Below are positions 1 through 7,345 of a stretch of DNA of 64,000 nt, in pieces. The translations under genes and the position numbers were made by a program. The notes under the pieces were generated by a model, which did not search any database, was not told the DNA's origin, and worked only from the letters and a program-made list of their open reading frames with translations. This DNA comes from RUG100 sp050953425 (lineage in GTDB: Bacteria > Bacillota > Clostridia > Peptostreptococcales > Anaerovoracaceae). Positions within the stretch are counted from its first letter, which is position 1. Every line of letters begins with the position of its first letter. The stretch spans positions 62,001 to 126,000 of the forward strand of contig JBMNMQ010000005.1 in NCBI GenBank assembly GCA_050953425.1. Reading direction: 5' to 3'.

Positions 1-287
1 TCCTCCACATTCTTCATGTCATCGTTGACGCGCTTGATGACGTGATGACATGCGGAGCAGAGCGTCACGAGGTCCTGCCCCTTCTCCTTCGCCTCATTCA
101 GGGCGCGCACCGAAGAGAGCTTTGTCGCGATCTCGTCGGAGCCGAGCGGGTAGACGCCGCCGCAGCACTGCCAGTTTTCGATTTCCTCGAGCTCAAACCC
201 CAGTGCCTTCGCCGAAGCTCTGGCATAGGCGTCGAGATCCTTTGCCTTCGTCTTCAGGGTGCACCCCGGATAATAGCTGTACTTCAT
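1..287 (-). CDS. HdrB-like CCG-domain protein (partial, N-terminus only)
   Basis: The visible 95 residues start MKYSYYPGCTLKTKAK and carry PGC, WQCCGG and LCSACHH motifs, the first CX(n)CCGX(n)CXXC cysteine set of the HdrB / CCG family. Such proteins bind an iron-sulfur cluster and act as heterodisulfide-reductase-type electron transfer subunits, usually beside HdrA- or HdrC-like partners, which would lie left of the window. The start follows a GGAG ribosome site about 7 nt upstream. The electron donor and acceptor cannot be told from this fragment. Confidence 0.8.
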   Translation of the reverse strand, partial: MKYSYYPGCTLKTKAKDLDAYARASAKALGFELEEIENWQCCGGVYPLGSDEIATKLSSVRALNEAKEKGQDLVTLCSACHHVIKRVNDDMKNVE

Positions 288-501
288 AGCTACTCCTGTC
301 ATCCTTTCTATAATTTATTTTGGATTGTTGAATCTGCCCGATGGCTTCCCCGGTTTTCCTCGCGCATCGGCCCGCCGCAGCGCCGTCTTCGGAGGGGCTG
401 CTCCGAAAACTCCGTGTTATGTAAACACACACCGCCGCAAAGCACGCGCCGACGCCCGGATGCGCAGCGTCCGCCGCCATCCGAAAAACTCAGTTCAATA
501 A
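288..501 (-). other. Long 5' leader of the HdrB-like gene
   Basis: About 200 nt separate the predicted promoter (502-530) from the HdrB-like start. The leader contains a 10-bp hairpin (arms 385-394 and 401-410, one G-U pair) with no T-tract after it, so it is not a simple terminator. I compared it with cobalamin, glycine and THF riboswitch signatures from memory and saw no match. Role unknown. The remaining ~240 bases up to 768 hold the promoter and the kinase terminator. Confidence 0.35.
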
Positions 502-530
502 ATTTTATCATATCGATATTCCTTTATCAA
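502..530 (-). promoter_or_regulatory. Predicted sigma-A promoter of the HdrB-like gene
   Basis: On the minus strand TTGATA (530-525), a 17-nt spacer and TAAAAT (507-502) give a near-consensus promoter inside a short AT-rich stretch of otherwise GC-rich DNA, pointing at the HdrB-like gene. Confidence 0.65.
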
Positions 531-627
531 GCGTTTTCGAGATTTTTCTCGATGAAAATATAGGATTTTCAGGAATCTCTTTTCTGTGCTTTCGGTCAGA
601 AACGCGCCTGCGCCGCGGCGGGGGCGC

Positions 628-669
628 AAAAAAGCCGCCCGGCGCGGCAGGTCTGCCTTCCGGACGGCT
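628..669 (-). terminator. Intrinsic terminator after the histidine kinase gene
   Basis: On the minus strand, arms AGCCGTCCGG (669-660) and CCGGGCGGC (643-634) form a GC-rich stem followed by six T (633-628), about 100 nt past the kinase stop. Confidence 0.7.
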
Positions 670-768
670 GCTTGTCGGCCGCAGCTTCGGCGCGCGCTGC
701 GGCACGGCGGCATTTTACCGCGCAAAAGCAGCGCATCGCTCCGCTTTCCGCGCGCGATGCCGTGCGGT

Positions 769-2211
769 TCAGTTCTCCGCCTGCGCGGGCGGCGCGGGCG
801 TGTACTCCGGCAGCTCGAACCAGAAGGTGCTGCCCTGCCCCACCATGCTCGTGACGCCGTAGCGCCCGCCGTGCATATCGAGGATATTTTTTACAATCGA
901 AAGCCCGAGCCCGGTGCCGACCTGCGCCCGGCGGTGGTCCTTGTCGACCTTGTAGTACCGGTCCCAGATATACGGCAGCTTGTCCGCCGGGATGCCCTCG
1001 CCCGTGTCGCGGATCTCCACGCGCACGACGCCGTTTGCGGCGACCTGGCGCAGCGAAACGGTCTTGTCCGCCCCGGCGTAGTTGATCGCGTTGTTCACGA
1101 GATTGTACACCACCTGGGAAATGCGCAGGCGGTCGGCGCAGACGAACACCTCGCGGTCAAAGGTGAACGGGAAGCTGTAGTCGGCCAGCTTGTCGTAGCG
1201 GCGCAGCGTCTCCCGGATGTCCCCGGTCAGGCAGAACACCTCGGGCTTGAGCGCCTGCGTGCCGCTTTCCAGCTTGGAGAGGTCGAGCAGGTCGTTGACG
1301 AGGTCGGCCAGACGGTTCGACTCGTCCACGATCACCTGCACGTTTTCGGGCGTGTTCTCCCCCGGGATGTCGCGCATGACCTCGGCATAGCCCGAGATCA
1401 TGGTCAGCGGCGTGCGCAGGTCGTGCGAGACGTTCGCGATCAGCTCGCGCCGCAGGTCCTCGACCTTCGAAAGCTCCTGCGCCGCGTAGTTCAGCGTGCC
1501 CGCGAGCTCCGAGACCTCGCGCGTGCCGCTGTCCGGGAAGCGGATCGCATAGTCGCCCTGCGCGAGCCGCTTGGCCGAATCGTTGATCCGCTCGATCGGC
1601 TTCGAGAGCCGCGCGGCGATGAACAGCGCCAGCACAAGGGCGAGCACGAGCATCACGCCCGTGAGGCACCACAGCTGCACCTTCAGCGTCTCCACCGTGG
1701 AATCGACGGGCACGACGCCGCTCAAAAGCAGCACGAGGTACTCCTCGCCGTCCGAAAGCGTGACGGTGCGCGCGTAAATGATGCTCGCGTCCATGCCGCC
1801 CGGCGTCTCCTCGATGTTGTCCTGCATCACGCTGCCGCCCGCCGCCTTGACCTCGAGGAACAGCCGGCTGCAGTCGAAGTTGCCGAACCGCTCCAGCACG
1901 CTGCCGCGCGCATTCGGGGACATGGAGATGTTCGTGCCGTTTTTGTCGGACAGCAGGATCGAGACGTTCGAATTGTATGTGATTTCGATGAAGTCGGACA
2001 TCGAGGCGCCGCCGTCGAGCATCGCGACGACGCGGTCCGAAACCGCGCGGATCTCGTTCGTTTTGATCGCCTTGTAAAACGTGTTGAGCAGGCCGATCTG
2101 GAAAAACCAGAGCAGCGCGACGATCAGCGCGGTGAACACCGTAAAGCCGAGCAGCACCTGCGCGCGGATGCCGGGCTTTTTCAGCTGCCGGCCGAATACG
2201 GGCCGCTTCAT
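769..2211 (-). CDS. Sensor histidine kinase (PhoR/WalK-like)
   Basis: This 480-residue membrane kinase senses a signal outside the cell and phosphorylates the response regulator encoded just upstream. It has TM1 at about residues 19-41, an extracellular domain of ~135 residues, TM2 at 180-201, a HAMP linker, the H-box VSHDLRTPLT with phospho-acceptor His263, an N-box (NLVNNAINYAG), G1 (DTGEGIP) and G2 (GTGLGLSIV). Its start overlaps the regulator stop by 4 bp, so the two are translationally coupled. No PAS domain is visible between HAMP and the H-box. The signal is unknown; the operator in front of the pair suggests a PhoB-like regulon. Confidence 0.92.
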   Translation of the reverse strand: MKRPVFGRQLKKPGIRAQVLLGFTVFTALIVALLWFFQIGLLNTFYKAIKTNEIRAVSDRVVAMLDGGASMSDFIEITYNSNVSILLSDKNGTNISMSPNARGSVLERFGNFDCSRLFLEVKAAGGSVMQDNIEETPGGMDASIIYARTVTLSDGEEYLVLLLSGVVPVDSTVETLKVQLWCLTGVMLVLALVLALFIAARLSKPIERINDSAKRLAQGDYAIRFPDSGTREVSELAGTLNYAAQELSKVEDLRRELIANVSHDLRTPLTMISGYAEVMRDIPGENTPENVQVIVDESNRLADLVNDLLDLSKLESGTQALKPEVFCLTGDIRETLRRYDKLADYSFPFTFDREVFVCADRLRISQVVYNLVNNAINYAGADKTVSLRQVAANGVVRVEIRDTGEGIPADKLPYIWDRYYKVDKDHRRAQVGTGLGLSIVKNILDMHGGRYGVTSMVGQGSTFWFELPEYTPAPPAQAEN

Positions 2212-2891
2212 GACCCGGTCTCGAAGCGGTAGCCGACGCCGCGCAGCGTGACGATGAACTTGCTGTACGGACCGAGGCTGCGGCGCAGCAGCTTGATGTG
2301 CGTGTCGAGCGTGCGGTCGTCCCCGTAAAAGTCATAGCCCCACACGTTTGTGATCAGCATCTCGCGCGTCAGCGCGATGCCGCGGTTGTTGACGAGGTAG
2401 AAGAGCAGGTCGTACTCCTTCGGCGAAAGATCGACCCGCGCGCCGTCCACCTTGACGGTCCGCGCGGTGAAGTCCACCTCGAGCCCCTCCGCGCGGAAGA
2501 TCTCGCGCCGCTGCCCGCCCGTGCGGTTGACGCGGTTCATCACGGCGTTGACGCGCATCATCAGCTCCTTGGGCGAAAACGGCTTCACGACGTAGTCGTC
2601 CACGCCGAGCTCAAAGCCGTGGATCTTGTCGTACTCCTCGCCGCGCGCCGAAAGCATGATGACCGCGGGCGACGCGATCTTCCGGATCTCCGCGACGGCC
2701 GAAAAGCCGTCGAGCTCCGGCATCATGACGTCCATGATGATGATGTCGAACTTGTCGGGGTCCTGCCGGCAGAGGTTGACGGCCTCCATGCCGTTTTCCG
2801 CCTCGGTGACCACATGGCCCTCAAACTCCGCGTATTTCCGGATGAGGAGCCGGATTTTCGCCTCGTCGTCCACAACGAGAATTCTGTACAT
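2208..2891 (-). CDS. OmpR/PhoB-family response regulator
   Basis: This 227-residue regulator has a receiver domain with the acidic pair D8/D9, phospho-acceptor D54 (IIIMDVMMPELDG) and K103 (VVKPF), then a winged-helix DNA-binding domain ending GVGYRFE. It is transcribed first, ahead of its kinase, with a 4-bp overlap. The promoter region contains two TTCACA direct repeats 11 bp apart, the geometry of PhoP/PhoB-type binding sites, so autoregulation is likely. The regulon cannot be assigned from sequence. Confidence 0.93.
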   Translation of the reverse strand: MYRILVVDDEAKIRLLIRKYAEFEGHVVTEAENGMEAVNLCRQDPDKFDIIIMDVMMPELDGFSAVAEIRKIASPAVIMLSARGEEYDKIHGFELGVDDYVVKPFSPKELMMRVNAVMNRVNRTGGQRREIFRAEGLEVDFTARTVKVDGARVDLSPKEYDLLFYLVNNRGIALTREMLITNVWGYDFYGDDRTLDTHIKLLRRSLGPYSKFIVTLRGVGYRFETGS

Positions 2892-2935
2892 ACCGCGATT
2901 CCCTCCCTTTCTGGCGGTACTGCTTCTGTTTGTTC

Positions 2936-2967
2936 AGTATACAGGCAAAATGTGAAATTATTGTGAA
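2936..2967 (-). promoter_or_regulatory. Promoter with tandem TTCACA boxes (PhoB-type operator)
   Basis: On the minus strand two TTCACA hexamers (2967-2962 and 2956-2951) repeat with an 11-bp period, followed 9 bp later by a TATACT -10 box (2941-2936). No good -35 is present, as expected for an activator-dependent promoter. Direct repeats of TT(A/C/T)ACA with ~5-bp gaps are known Pho-box architecture in Gram-positives. Confidence 0.6.
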
Positions 2968-3090
2968 GAACCGACGAAGAGTTTCGGCTGTTCTCCGCCG
3001 GATCATGTGTTAAGTGCACAAATCCGCCCTCTGATTTTCAAGTATTTTAACGATTTGCACTTTTTTGAAATAAAAAAGTGCATCTGCCTG

Positions 3091-3119
3091 TTGACAATCC
3101 GGGGAATTTGGAGTAGGAT
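3091..3119 (+). promoter_or_regulatory. Sigma-A promoter of the cytidylate-kinase-like gene
   Basis: TTGACA at 3091-3096, 17-nt spacer, TAGGAT at 3114-3119. The start codon lies ~105 nt downstream. The 338-bp gap between the two divergent genes also holds the regulator promoter at 2936-2967; I saw nothing else in it. Confidence 0.7.
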
Positions 3120-3229
3120 TACTTATAGAAAATACACATAATTTTATATATCCTACATGGATATTCCGCGTGTTTTCAACAATCTTTCCGCGCCGCAGCG
3201 CACGGAAAAATCACCGAGGAGGAGTGCAT

Positions 3230-3847
3230 ATGTTACCGATTATTACGATTTCCCGCCAATACGGCAGCGGCGGCCACGAAGTCGGAGAGCGGCTGGCCGA
3301 AAAGCTGAACATCCCCCTTCTCGATAAGGAACTGATCGCGTTGGCTGCAAAAAAGAGCGGTCTGAGCGAAGAAGTCTTTGAGAAGGCGGACGAAAAGGCC
3401 GGCAGCAGCCTGCTGTATTCCATGGTGATGGGCAACTATACCTTCGGCAGCCGCATCACGGGAATCAACGATATGCCGATCAACGACAAGCTGTTCATCC
3501 TGCAGAGCGACATCATCAAGAAAGCCGCGGACAACGGGCCGTGCGTCATCATCGGGCGCTGCGGCGACTACATCCTGCGCGACTACAAGAACGTGTTCCA
3601 CGTCTTCGTCCATGCGAACAAGGAAGCGCGCATCGCGCGGATCCTGCGCAAGGGGCTCTGCGATGAGAAAAAGGTTTCCGATTTCATTGCAAAGCGCGAC
3701 AAGCAGCGCGCCAATTACTATAACTTCTATTCGAACAAGCGCTGGGACGATCTCTCGAACTACCACCTGACGATCGACTCCTCGCAGTTCGAAATCGATG
3801 ACATCGCGGACATCATCATCGCCGCGATCGGCCGCGTCCAAGCGTAA
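3230..3847 (+). CDS. Cytidylate-kinase-like family protein
   Basis: 205 residues starting MLPIITISRQYGSGGHEVG, the modified P-loop of the cytidylate-kinase-like family (PF13189 type) common in Clostridia. Further family signatures are VIIGRCGDYIL and the paired basic segment around RIARILRKG. The family is related to nucleoside monophosphate kinases, but the true substrate of these short stand-alone members is not established. The start at 3230 is chosen over an in-frame upstream codon at 3170 because GAGGAGG lies just before it. Monocistronic, with its own promoter and a terminator at 3907. Confidence 0.82.
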   Translation: MLPIITISRQYGSGGHEVGERLAEKLNIPLLDKELIALAAKKSGLSEEVFEKADEKAGSSLLYSMVMGNYTFGSRITGINDMPINDKLFILQSDIIKKAADNGPCVIIGRCGDYILRDYKNVFHVFVHANKEARIARILRKGLCDEKKVSDFIAKRDKQRANYYNFYSNKRWDDLSNYHLTIDSSQFEIDDIADIIIAAIGRVQA

Positions 3848-3906
3848 GGCCGCCAAATTCAGAGTTTATCGACCTTTTATATTTTTCATTTTTTATCCCT
3901 TCAGGA

Positions 3907-3937
3907 GAAGAGGCGTGCCGCCCGGCACGTCTCTTTT
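3907..3937 (+). terminator. Intrinsic terminator between convergent genes
   Basis: AGAGGCGTGCC (3909-3919) pairs with GGCACGTCTCT (3924-3934), followed by a short T-run. It serves the kinase-like gene and abuts the stop of the convergent gene at 3939. Confidence 0.65.
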
Positions 3938-3938
3938 C

Positions 3939-4445
3939 CTATTCTCCGGTGCCGGGCAGCGCCGTCTGCACCGGGTCGGCCGTCATCAGGTGGATGATTT
4001 CCAGCCCGGCCGCGCGCGCCCGGCGCACCGTATACGCCGTGCCGCCGCGGTCGCGCTGCAGATAGCAGACGCAGTGCCCCGCAGCCGCCACCAGCGCGTC
4101 GTTCCGGCGGCGCATGCAGTCCGCCGTGTACGCATCCGCCACGTAGCGGACGGAGTCGGCGCGGCTGAGGATCGCGTCGTAGCGCATCCGCTCGGCGAGC
4201 GGCCAGCCGCGGCACTGGTCGCGGCACGGCAGAATCAGGTGCAGCGCGACGGGCAGCGTTTCGCGCGCTTCGAGGACCGCCTCGGCGGCGAGCATGTCGA
4301 AGCCGCGCGCGCCGCCCGCGTAAAACGCGGTCACGCCGCGTTCGCAGAGCGCCCGGATCTCCGCCCGCAGCGCCGTCTGCAGCGGCACGCGGTCCTCGGG
4401 CGCGATCGCCCGGTGCCCGGTAAAACAGCAGGCATTTCGCCGCAT
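3939..4445 (-). CDS. SLOG-family (YpsA/DUF1273-like) protein
   Basis: 168 residues with CFTGHR near the N-terminus and FYAGGARGFDMLAAEAVL in the middle, the nucleotide-binding signature of the SLOG/YpsA superfamily (Rossmann-like, proposed to bind nucleotide or ADP-ribose-type ligands). The start at 4445 is supported by AGGAAGGGGG 6 nt upstream; an in-frame ATG 48 nt further up lacks a ribosome site. No operon partner. Biochemical function of the family is not established. Confidence 0.78.
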   Translation of the reverse strand: MRRNACCFTGHRAIAPEDRVPLQTALRAEIRALCERGVTAFYAGGARGFDMLAAEAVLEARETLPVALHLILPCRDQCRGWPLAERMRYDAILSRADSVRYVADAYTADCMRRRNDALVAAAGHCVCYLQRDRGGTAYTVRRARAAGLEIIHLMTADPVQTALPGTGE

Positions 4446-4639
4446 GGAATTCCCCCTTCCTGTGCGCCGGCGGGCATTCTGCCGCATGGGCACGGCCCCG
4501 CCCGCCGCATGTAAAACGGCCTTTTTGCACGCGGCCGTTCACAATAATTTTACCTTGTTTCCGGCCGCATGTAAAGCGCCCGGCTGGACTTTCCCCGCGC
4601 TTTATGATAAAATGGCAGGCAAAGAAAGGACCGATGCCC

Positions 4640-5719
4640 ATGAAAGCACGACCGACCAAGATGAAACTGCGGAATATGTCCGAACAGACGGCCAAGCGGC
4701 TGGCGCTGGTCCTCGGCGCCGTGCTGCTTGTGCTCATCCTCGTCATCGCCCTGTTTCCGCTGCTCGACAGCGTCGGCAAGCCGTATGAGGTCACGACGTA
4801 TGCAATGGGCAGCTATGTGCAGCAGAGCGTCTACGGCGACAACAGCGAGGAAGCCGCCGTGGCCGCCGCCGACGCGATCCAATCGCTGGAAAACGAGATC
4901 TCCTGGCGCGTTTCCGGCAGCGACGTGCAGAAGCTGAACAACGCCGCCGGGAAGGACTGGGTAGAGCTTAACAGCGACACGATGGAGATCCTCGAGATCG
5001 CGCAGGATGTGGCCGAGCGAAGCGGCGGCGCCTTTGACGTGACGATCGCGCCGATCTCCCGCCTGTGGGACTTCGACAGCGAGCGGCAGGAGGTGCCGGA
5101 CATCGACACCATCGACGCGCTGCTGCCGAACGTCGGCTATGAATTTCTCCGCCTCGACACGGAGGAGAACACGGCCTCGCTGAAAAACCTCGACAACGCG
5201 GTGGACCTCGGCGGCGTCGGCAAGGGCGCCGCCTGCGATGCGGCGATCGAAGCCTATGCGGAGACCGGCGCGGAGGCCGCGATCGTTTCCGTGGGCGGCA
5301 GCGTCGGCGTCTGGGGGCAGAAGGACTCGGGCGCGGACTGGAGCATCGCGGTGCGCGACCCGAATTCGGACGGCGCGCTCGGCGCACTCTCGATCGAATC
5401 CGGTTTTCTCGCCACCTCGGGCAGCTATGAGAAATGCTTCACGCAGGACGGAAAAACCTACCACCACCTGCTCGACCCCGAAACCGGCTACCCCGCCGAA
5501 ACCGGCCTCGTCTCGGTGACGGTGCTGTGCGACAACGGCGCCCGCGCCGACGCGCTCGCAACGGCCTGCTTCGTGCTCGGGCTCGAGGAGGGGCAGGCGC
5601 TGCTCGAAAGCTATGACGCCGAGGGCATTTTCATCAGCACCGACAACGTCATCACCGTGACGGACGGCCTGCAGGACCGCTTCACGCTCACGGCGGACGG
5701 CTACACGATTGCAGAATAA
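4640..5719 (+). CDS. apbE: FAD:protein FMN transferase (ApbE family)
   Basis: About 359 residues. A membrane anchor lies near residues 18-38, followed by an extracytoplasmic ApbE domain with family signatures DLGGVGKGAACDAA, SVGGSVGVWG and YHHLLDPETGYP. ApbE enzymes attach FMN from FAD to Thr of exported or membrane flavoproteins such as RnfG/NqrC or PplA-type lipoproteins. AGAAAGGA favours the start at 4640 over 4634. It heads a tight four-gene run with a lipoprotein, a NusG-II protein and a Gx transporter. No flavin-acceptor protein with an SGAT-type motif is visible in the window. Confidence 0.92.
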   Translation: MKARPTKMKLRNMSEQTAKRLALVLGAVLLVLILVIALFPLLDSVGKPYEVTTYAMGSYVQQSVYGDNSEEAAVAAADAIQSLENEISWRVSGSDVQKLNNAAGKDWVELNSDTMEILEIAQDVAERSGGAFDVTIAPISRLWDFDSERQEVPDIDTIDALLPNVGYEFLRLDTEENTASLKNLDNAVDLGGVGKGAACDAAIEAYAETGAEAAIVSVGGSVGVWGQKDSGADWSIAVRDPNSDGALGALSIESGFLATSGSYEKCFTQDGKTYHHLLDPETGYPAETGLVSVTVLCDNGARADALATACFVLGLEEGQALLESYDAEGIFISTDNVITVTDGLQDRFTLTADGYTIAE

Positions 5720-5740
5720 TTCCGGGAAGAAGGAAACGTC

Positions 5741-6310
5741 ATGAAAAAGTATATTGCAGCGCTGGCCTGCGCGCTGGCGCTTCTCGTTCCGTGCAGCGGA
5801 TGCGCGACGCTGGCCTCGGTCGGCGGGGCGGAAGAATCCTCCGCCGCGGAAACCGCGCAGCCGACCGAAACGCCGACTGCCGCACCGACGCCGACGGCGG
5901 AGCCCACGCCGACCGCCTCGCCGACCGCAGAACCCACGCCCGACCCCGCCGCGGCCCTGCAGGGCTGCACCTGGGTCGCCTATGCGGAGACCAGCGGCGT
6001 CGAGCACTTCATCTTCAAGCTGAATTTCAACGAGGACGGCACCATGTCGTACATGGCCGGTTGGTACATGAGCGAGGTCGCCTATCAGGGTACCGGCACC
6101 TACACGGCCGACGGCGAGCGGATCACCTACACGCTCTCGAGCGACAGCTTCGAGCCGGCGCAGATGAGCGGCTCCATCGCCTACACCCTGTCGGACGGAC
6201 AGCTCACGCTTTCGGCTTCGGAGGGCGACGCGCTCACCTACCTGCTCGAATCCGGCTCGCTGACCTTCGCCGTTGAGGGCTCCGCGCAGGACGTCCCGCC
6301 CACACTCTGA
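5741..6310 (+). CDS. Putative lipoprotein with Thr/Pro-rich linker
   Basis: 189 residues with a signal peptide (MKKYIAALACALALLVPC) and a likely lipid-modified Cys in CSGC, then a low-complexity T/P/A/E spacer (residues ~35-75) and a ~110-residue beta-rich domain that I do not recognise. The domain resembles a lipocalin-like stress-response fold in spacing only. It lies 21 bp after apbE and overlaps the next start (TGATG), so it is in that operon. No FMN-attachment motif (DxxSGAT-like) was found, so it is probably not the ApbE target. Confidence 0.75.
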   Translation: MKKYIAALACALALLVPCSGCATLASVGGAEESSAAETAQPTETPTAAPTPTAEPTPTASPTAEPTPDPAAALQGCTWVAYAETSGVEHFIFKLNFNEDGTMSYMAGWYMSEVAYQGTGTYTADGERITYTLSSDSFEPAQMSGSIAYTLSDGQLTLSASEGDALTYLLESGSLTFAVEGSAQDVPPTL

Positions 6311-6684
6311 TGGAAAAGCGCCGAATCACATTTAAGGAAATCCTCTGTCTGCTCGTCCTGCTGACGCTGGCCGCCGGCGCGTACTGCTGGAGCCTTATGC
6401 AGCCGGACGGCGGCACGGTCGTGATCGAACAGGACGGCGAAGAGCTGTACCGCATCGACTTCACCGCGCGCACCGAAACGGAGACGCTCACGGTCAACGG
6501 GACCGTCATCGAGGTCGGCCCCGCGGGCGCCGCCTTCGTCTCCAGCCCCTGCCCGGACCAGGTCTGCGTGGAAGCGGGGCTTTGCGACCGGGTCGGGGAA
6601 ACCGCTGTATGCCTGCCGCAGCGCGTCAGCATCCGCATCGTCGGCGACGGCGGGGACGGCGCGGTGGACGCCATGACCGGCTGA
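6310..6684 (+). CDS. NusG domain II-containing membrane protein (EetA-like)
   Basis: 124 residues: one N-terminal transmembrane segment (residues ~9-28), then an extracytoplasmic NusG domain II-like fold (PDGGTVVIEQDGEELYRIDF ... SPCPDQVCVEAG). Proteins of this type neighbour ApbE and a Gx transporter in many Firmicutes and correspond to EetA in the extracellular electron transfer locus of Listeria (recalled, not checked). Start overlaps the lipoprotein stop by 1 bp. Exact molecular role unknown. Confidence 0.82.
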   Translation: MEKRRITFKEILCLLVLLTLAAGAYCWSLMQPDGGTVVIEQDGEELYRIDFTARTETETLTVNGTVIEVGPAGAAFVSSPCPDQVCVEAGLCDRVGETAVCLPQRVSIRIVGDGGDGAVDAMTG

Positions 6685-6719
6685 CCGCGCAAACGCACCG
6701 TGGAAAGGGGAAGCACGCC

Positions 6720-7223
6720 ATGTCGGGAAAATCCAGAAAAATCGCCGTCTGCGGCCTGCTCGGCGCGCTGGCGCTCGCGCTCACCCTGCTGGAGGGCATG
6801 CTGCCGCCGATCCCCGGCCTGCCGCCCGGCGCAAGGCCCGGGCTTTCGAACATCGTGACGATGTTCGCGGCCGGCTCGCTCGGCCTGCCGTACGCGCTCG
6901 CGATCGCGCTGATCAAGGGCGTTTTCGCGTTTCTCACGCGCGGCGTGACCGCGGGCCTGATGAGCCTTTCCGGCGGCCTGATGAGCACGCTCGCGATGTG
7001 GGTCGTCTGGAAAAAGACGCGCTTTTCCCTGCTCTTCACCGGCGTTTGCGGCGCGCTGGCGCACAACGCCGCGCAGCTCTGCATCGCGGTTTTCCTCACC
7101 GGCCGCGCCGCGCTGTTCTATATCCCCGCGATGCTGCTGCTCTCCATCGTCTGCGGCCTCTGCACCGGCCTTGTGCTGCGCCTGCTCCTGCCGCTGCTCG
7201 AAAAACTGCATTTGACCGGATAA
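6720..7223 (+). CDS. Gx transporter / heptaprenyl diphosphate synthase component I-like (EetB-like)
   Basis: 167 residues, almost all membrane-spanning (about five helices), with the family signature LPPGARPGLSNIVTMFA and a conserved FLTRG segment. It belongs to the family annotated as Gx transporter or heptaprenyl diphosphate synthase component I; in electron-transfer loci the homologue is called EetB. The start at 6720 follows GAAAGGGG. It ends the four-gene run and is followed at once by a strong terminator. The transported substrate, if any, is not known. Confidence 0.85.
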   Translation: MSGKSRKIAVCGLLGALALALTLLEGMLPPIPGLPPGARPGLSNIVTMFAAGSLGLPYALAIALIKGVFAFLTRGVTAGLMSLSGGLMSTLAMWVVWKKTRFSLLFTGVCGALAHNAAQLCIAVFLTGRAALFYIPAMLLLSIVCGLCTGLVLRLLLPLLEKLHLTG

Positions 7224-7229
7224 ACGCCG

Positions 7230-7273
7230 AAAGCCTCCGCCGCCCGATCGGGCCGACAGAGGCTTTTTCTTTT
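7230..7273 (+). terminator. Intrinsic terminator of the apbE operon
   Basis: AAGCCTC (7231-7237) pairs with GAGGCTT (7259-7265) around an inner CCGATCGG hairpin, followed by a T-rich tract; directly after the Gx transporter stop. Confidence 0.85.
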
Positions 7274-7345
7274 TGCATTTTTCTATTTATTGAATTCCCG
7301 GCGCGGGCCGCCAAGAAAGCGGCGGAACCGGGCGGCACGTCCGGT

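Noticed and set aside
288..501. Cobalamin, glycine or THF riboswitch in the HdrB-like leader
   Set aside because: Needed conserved boxes are absent; only a hairpin is seen.
586..2232. Plus-strand 548-codon open frame over the histidine kinase gene
   Set aside because: Antisense shadow of a GC-rich gene; composition is Arg/Asp/His/Val-rich with no motifs, while the minus strand encodes a complete kinase.
4550..6007. Minus-strand 485-codon open frame over apbE
   Set aside because: Shadow frame; ApbE motifs lie on the plus strand.
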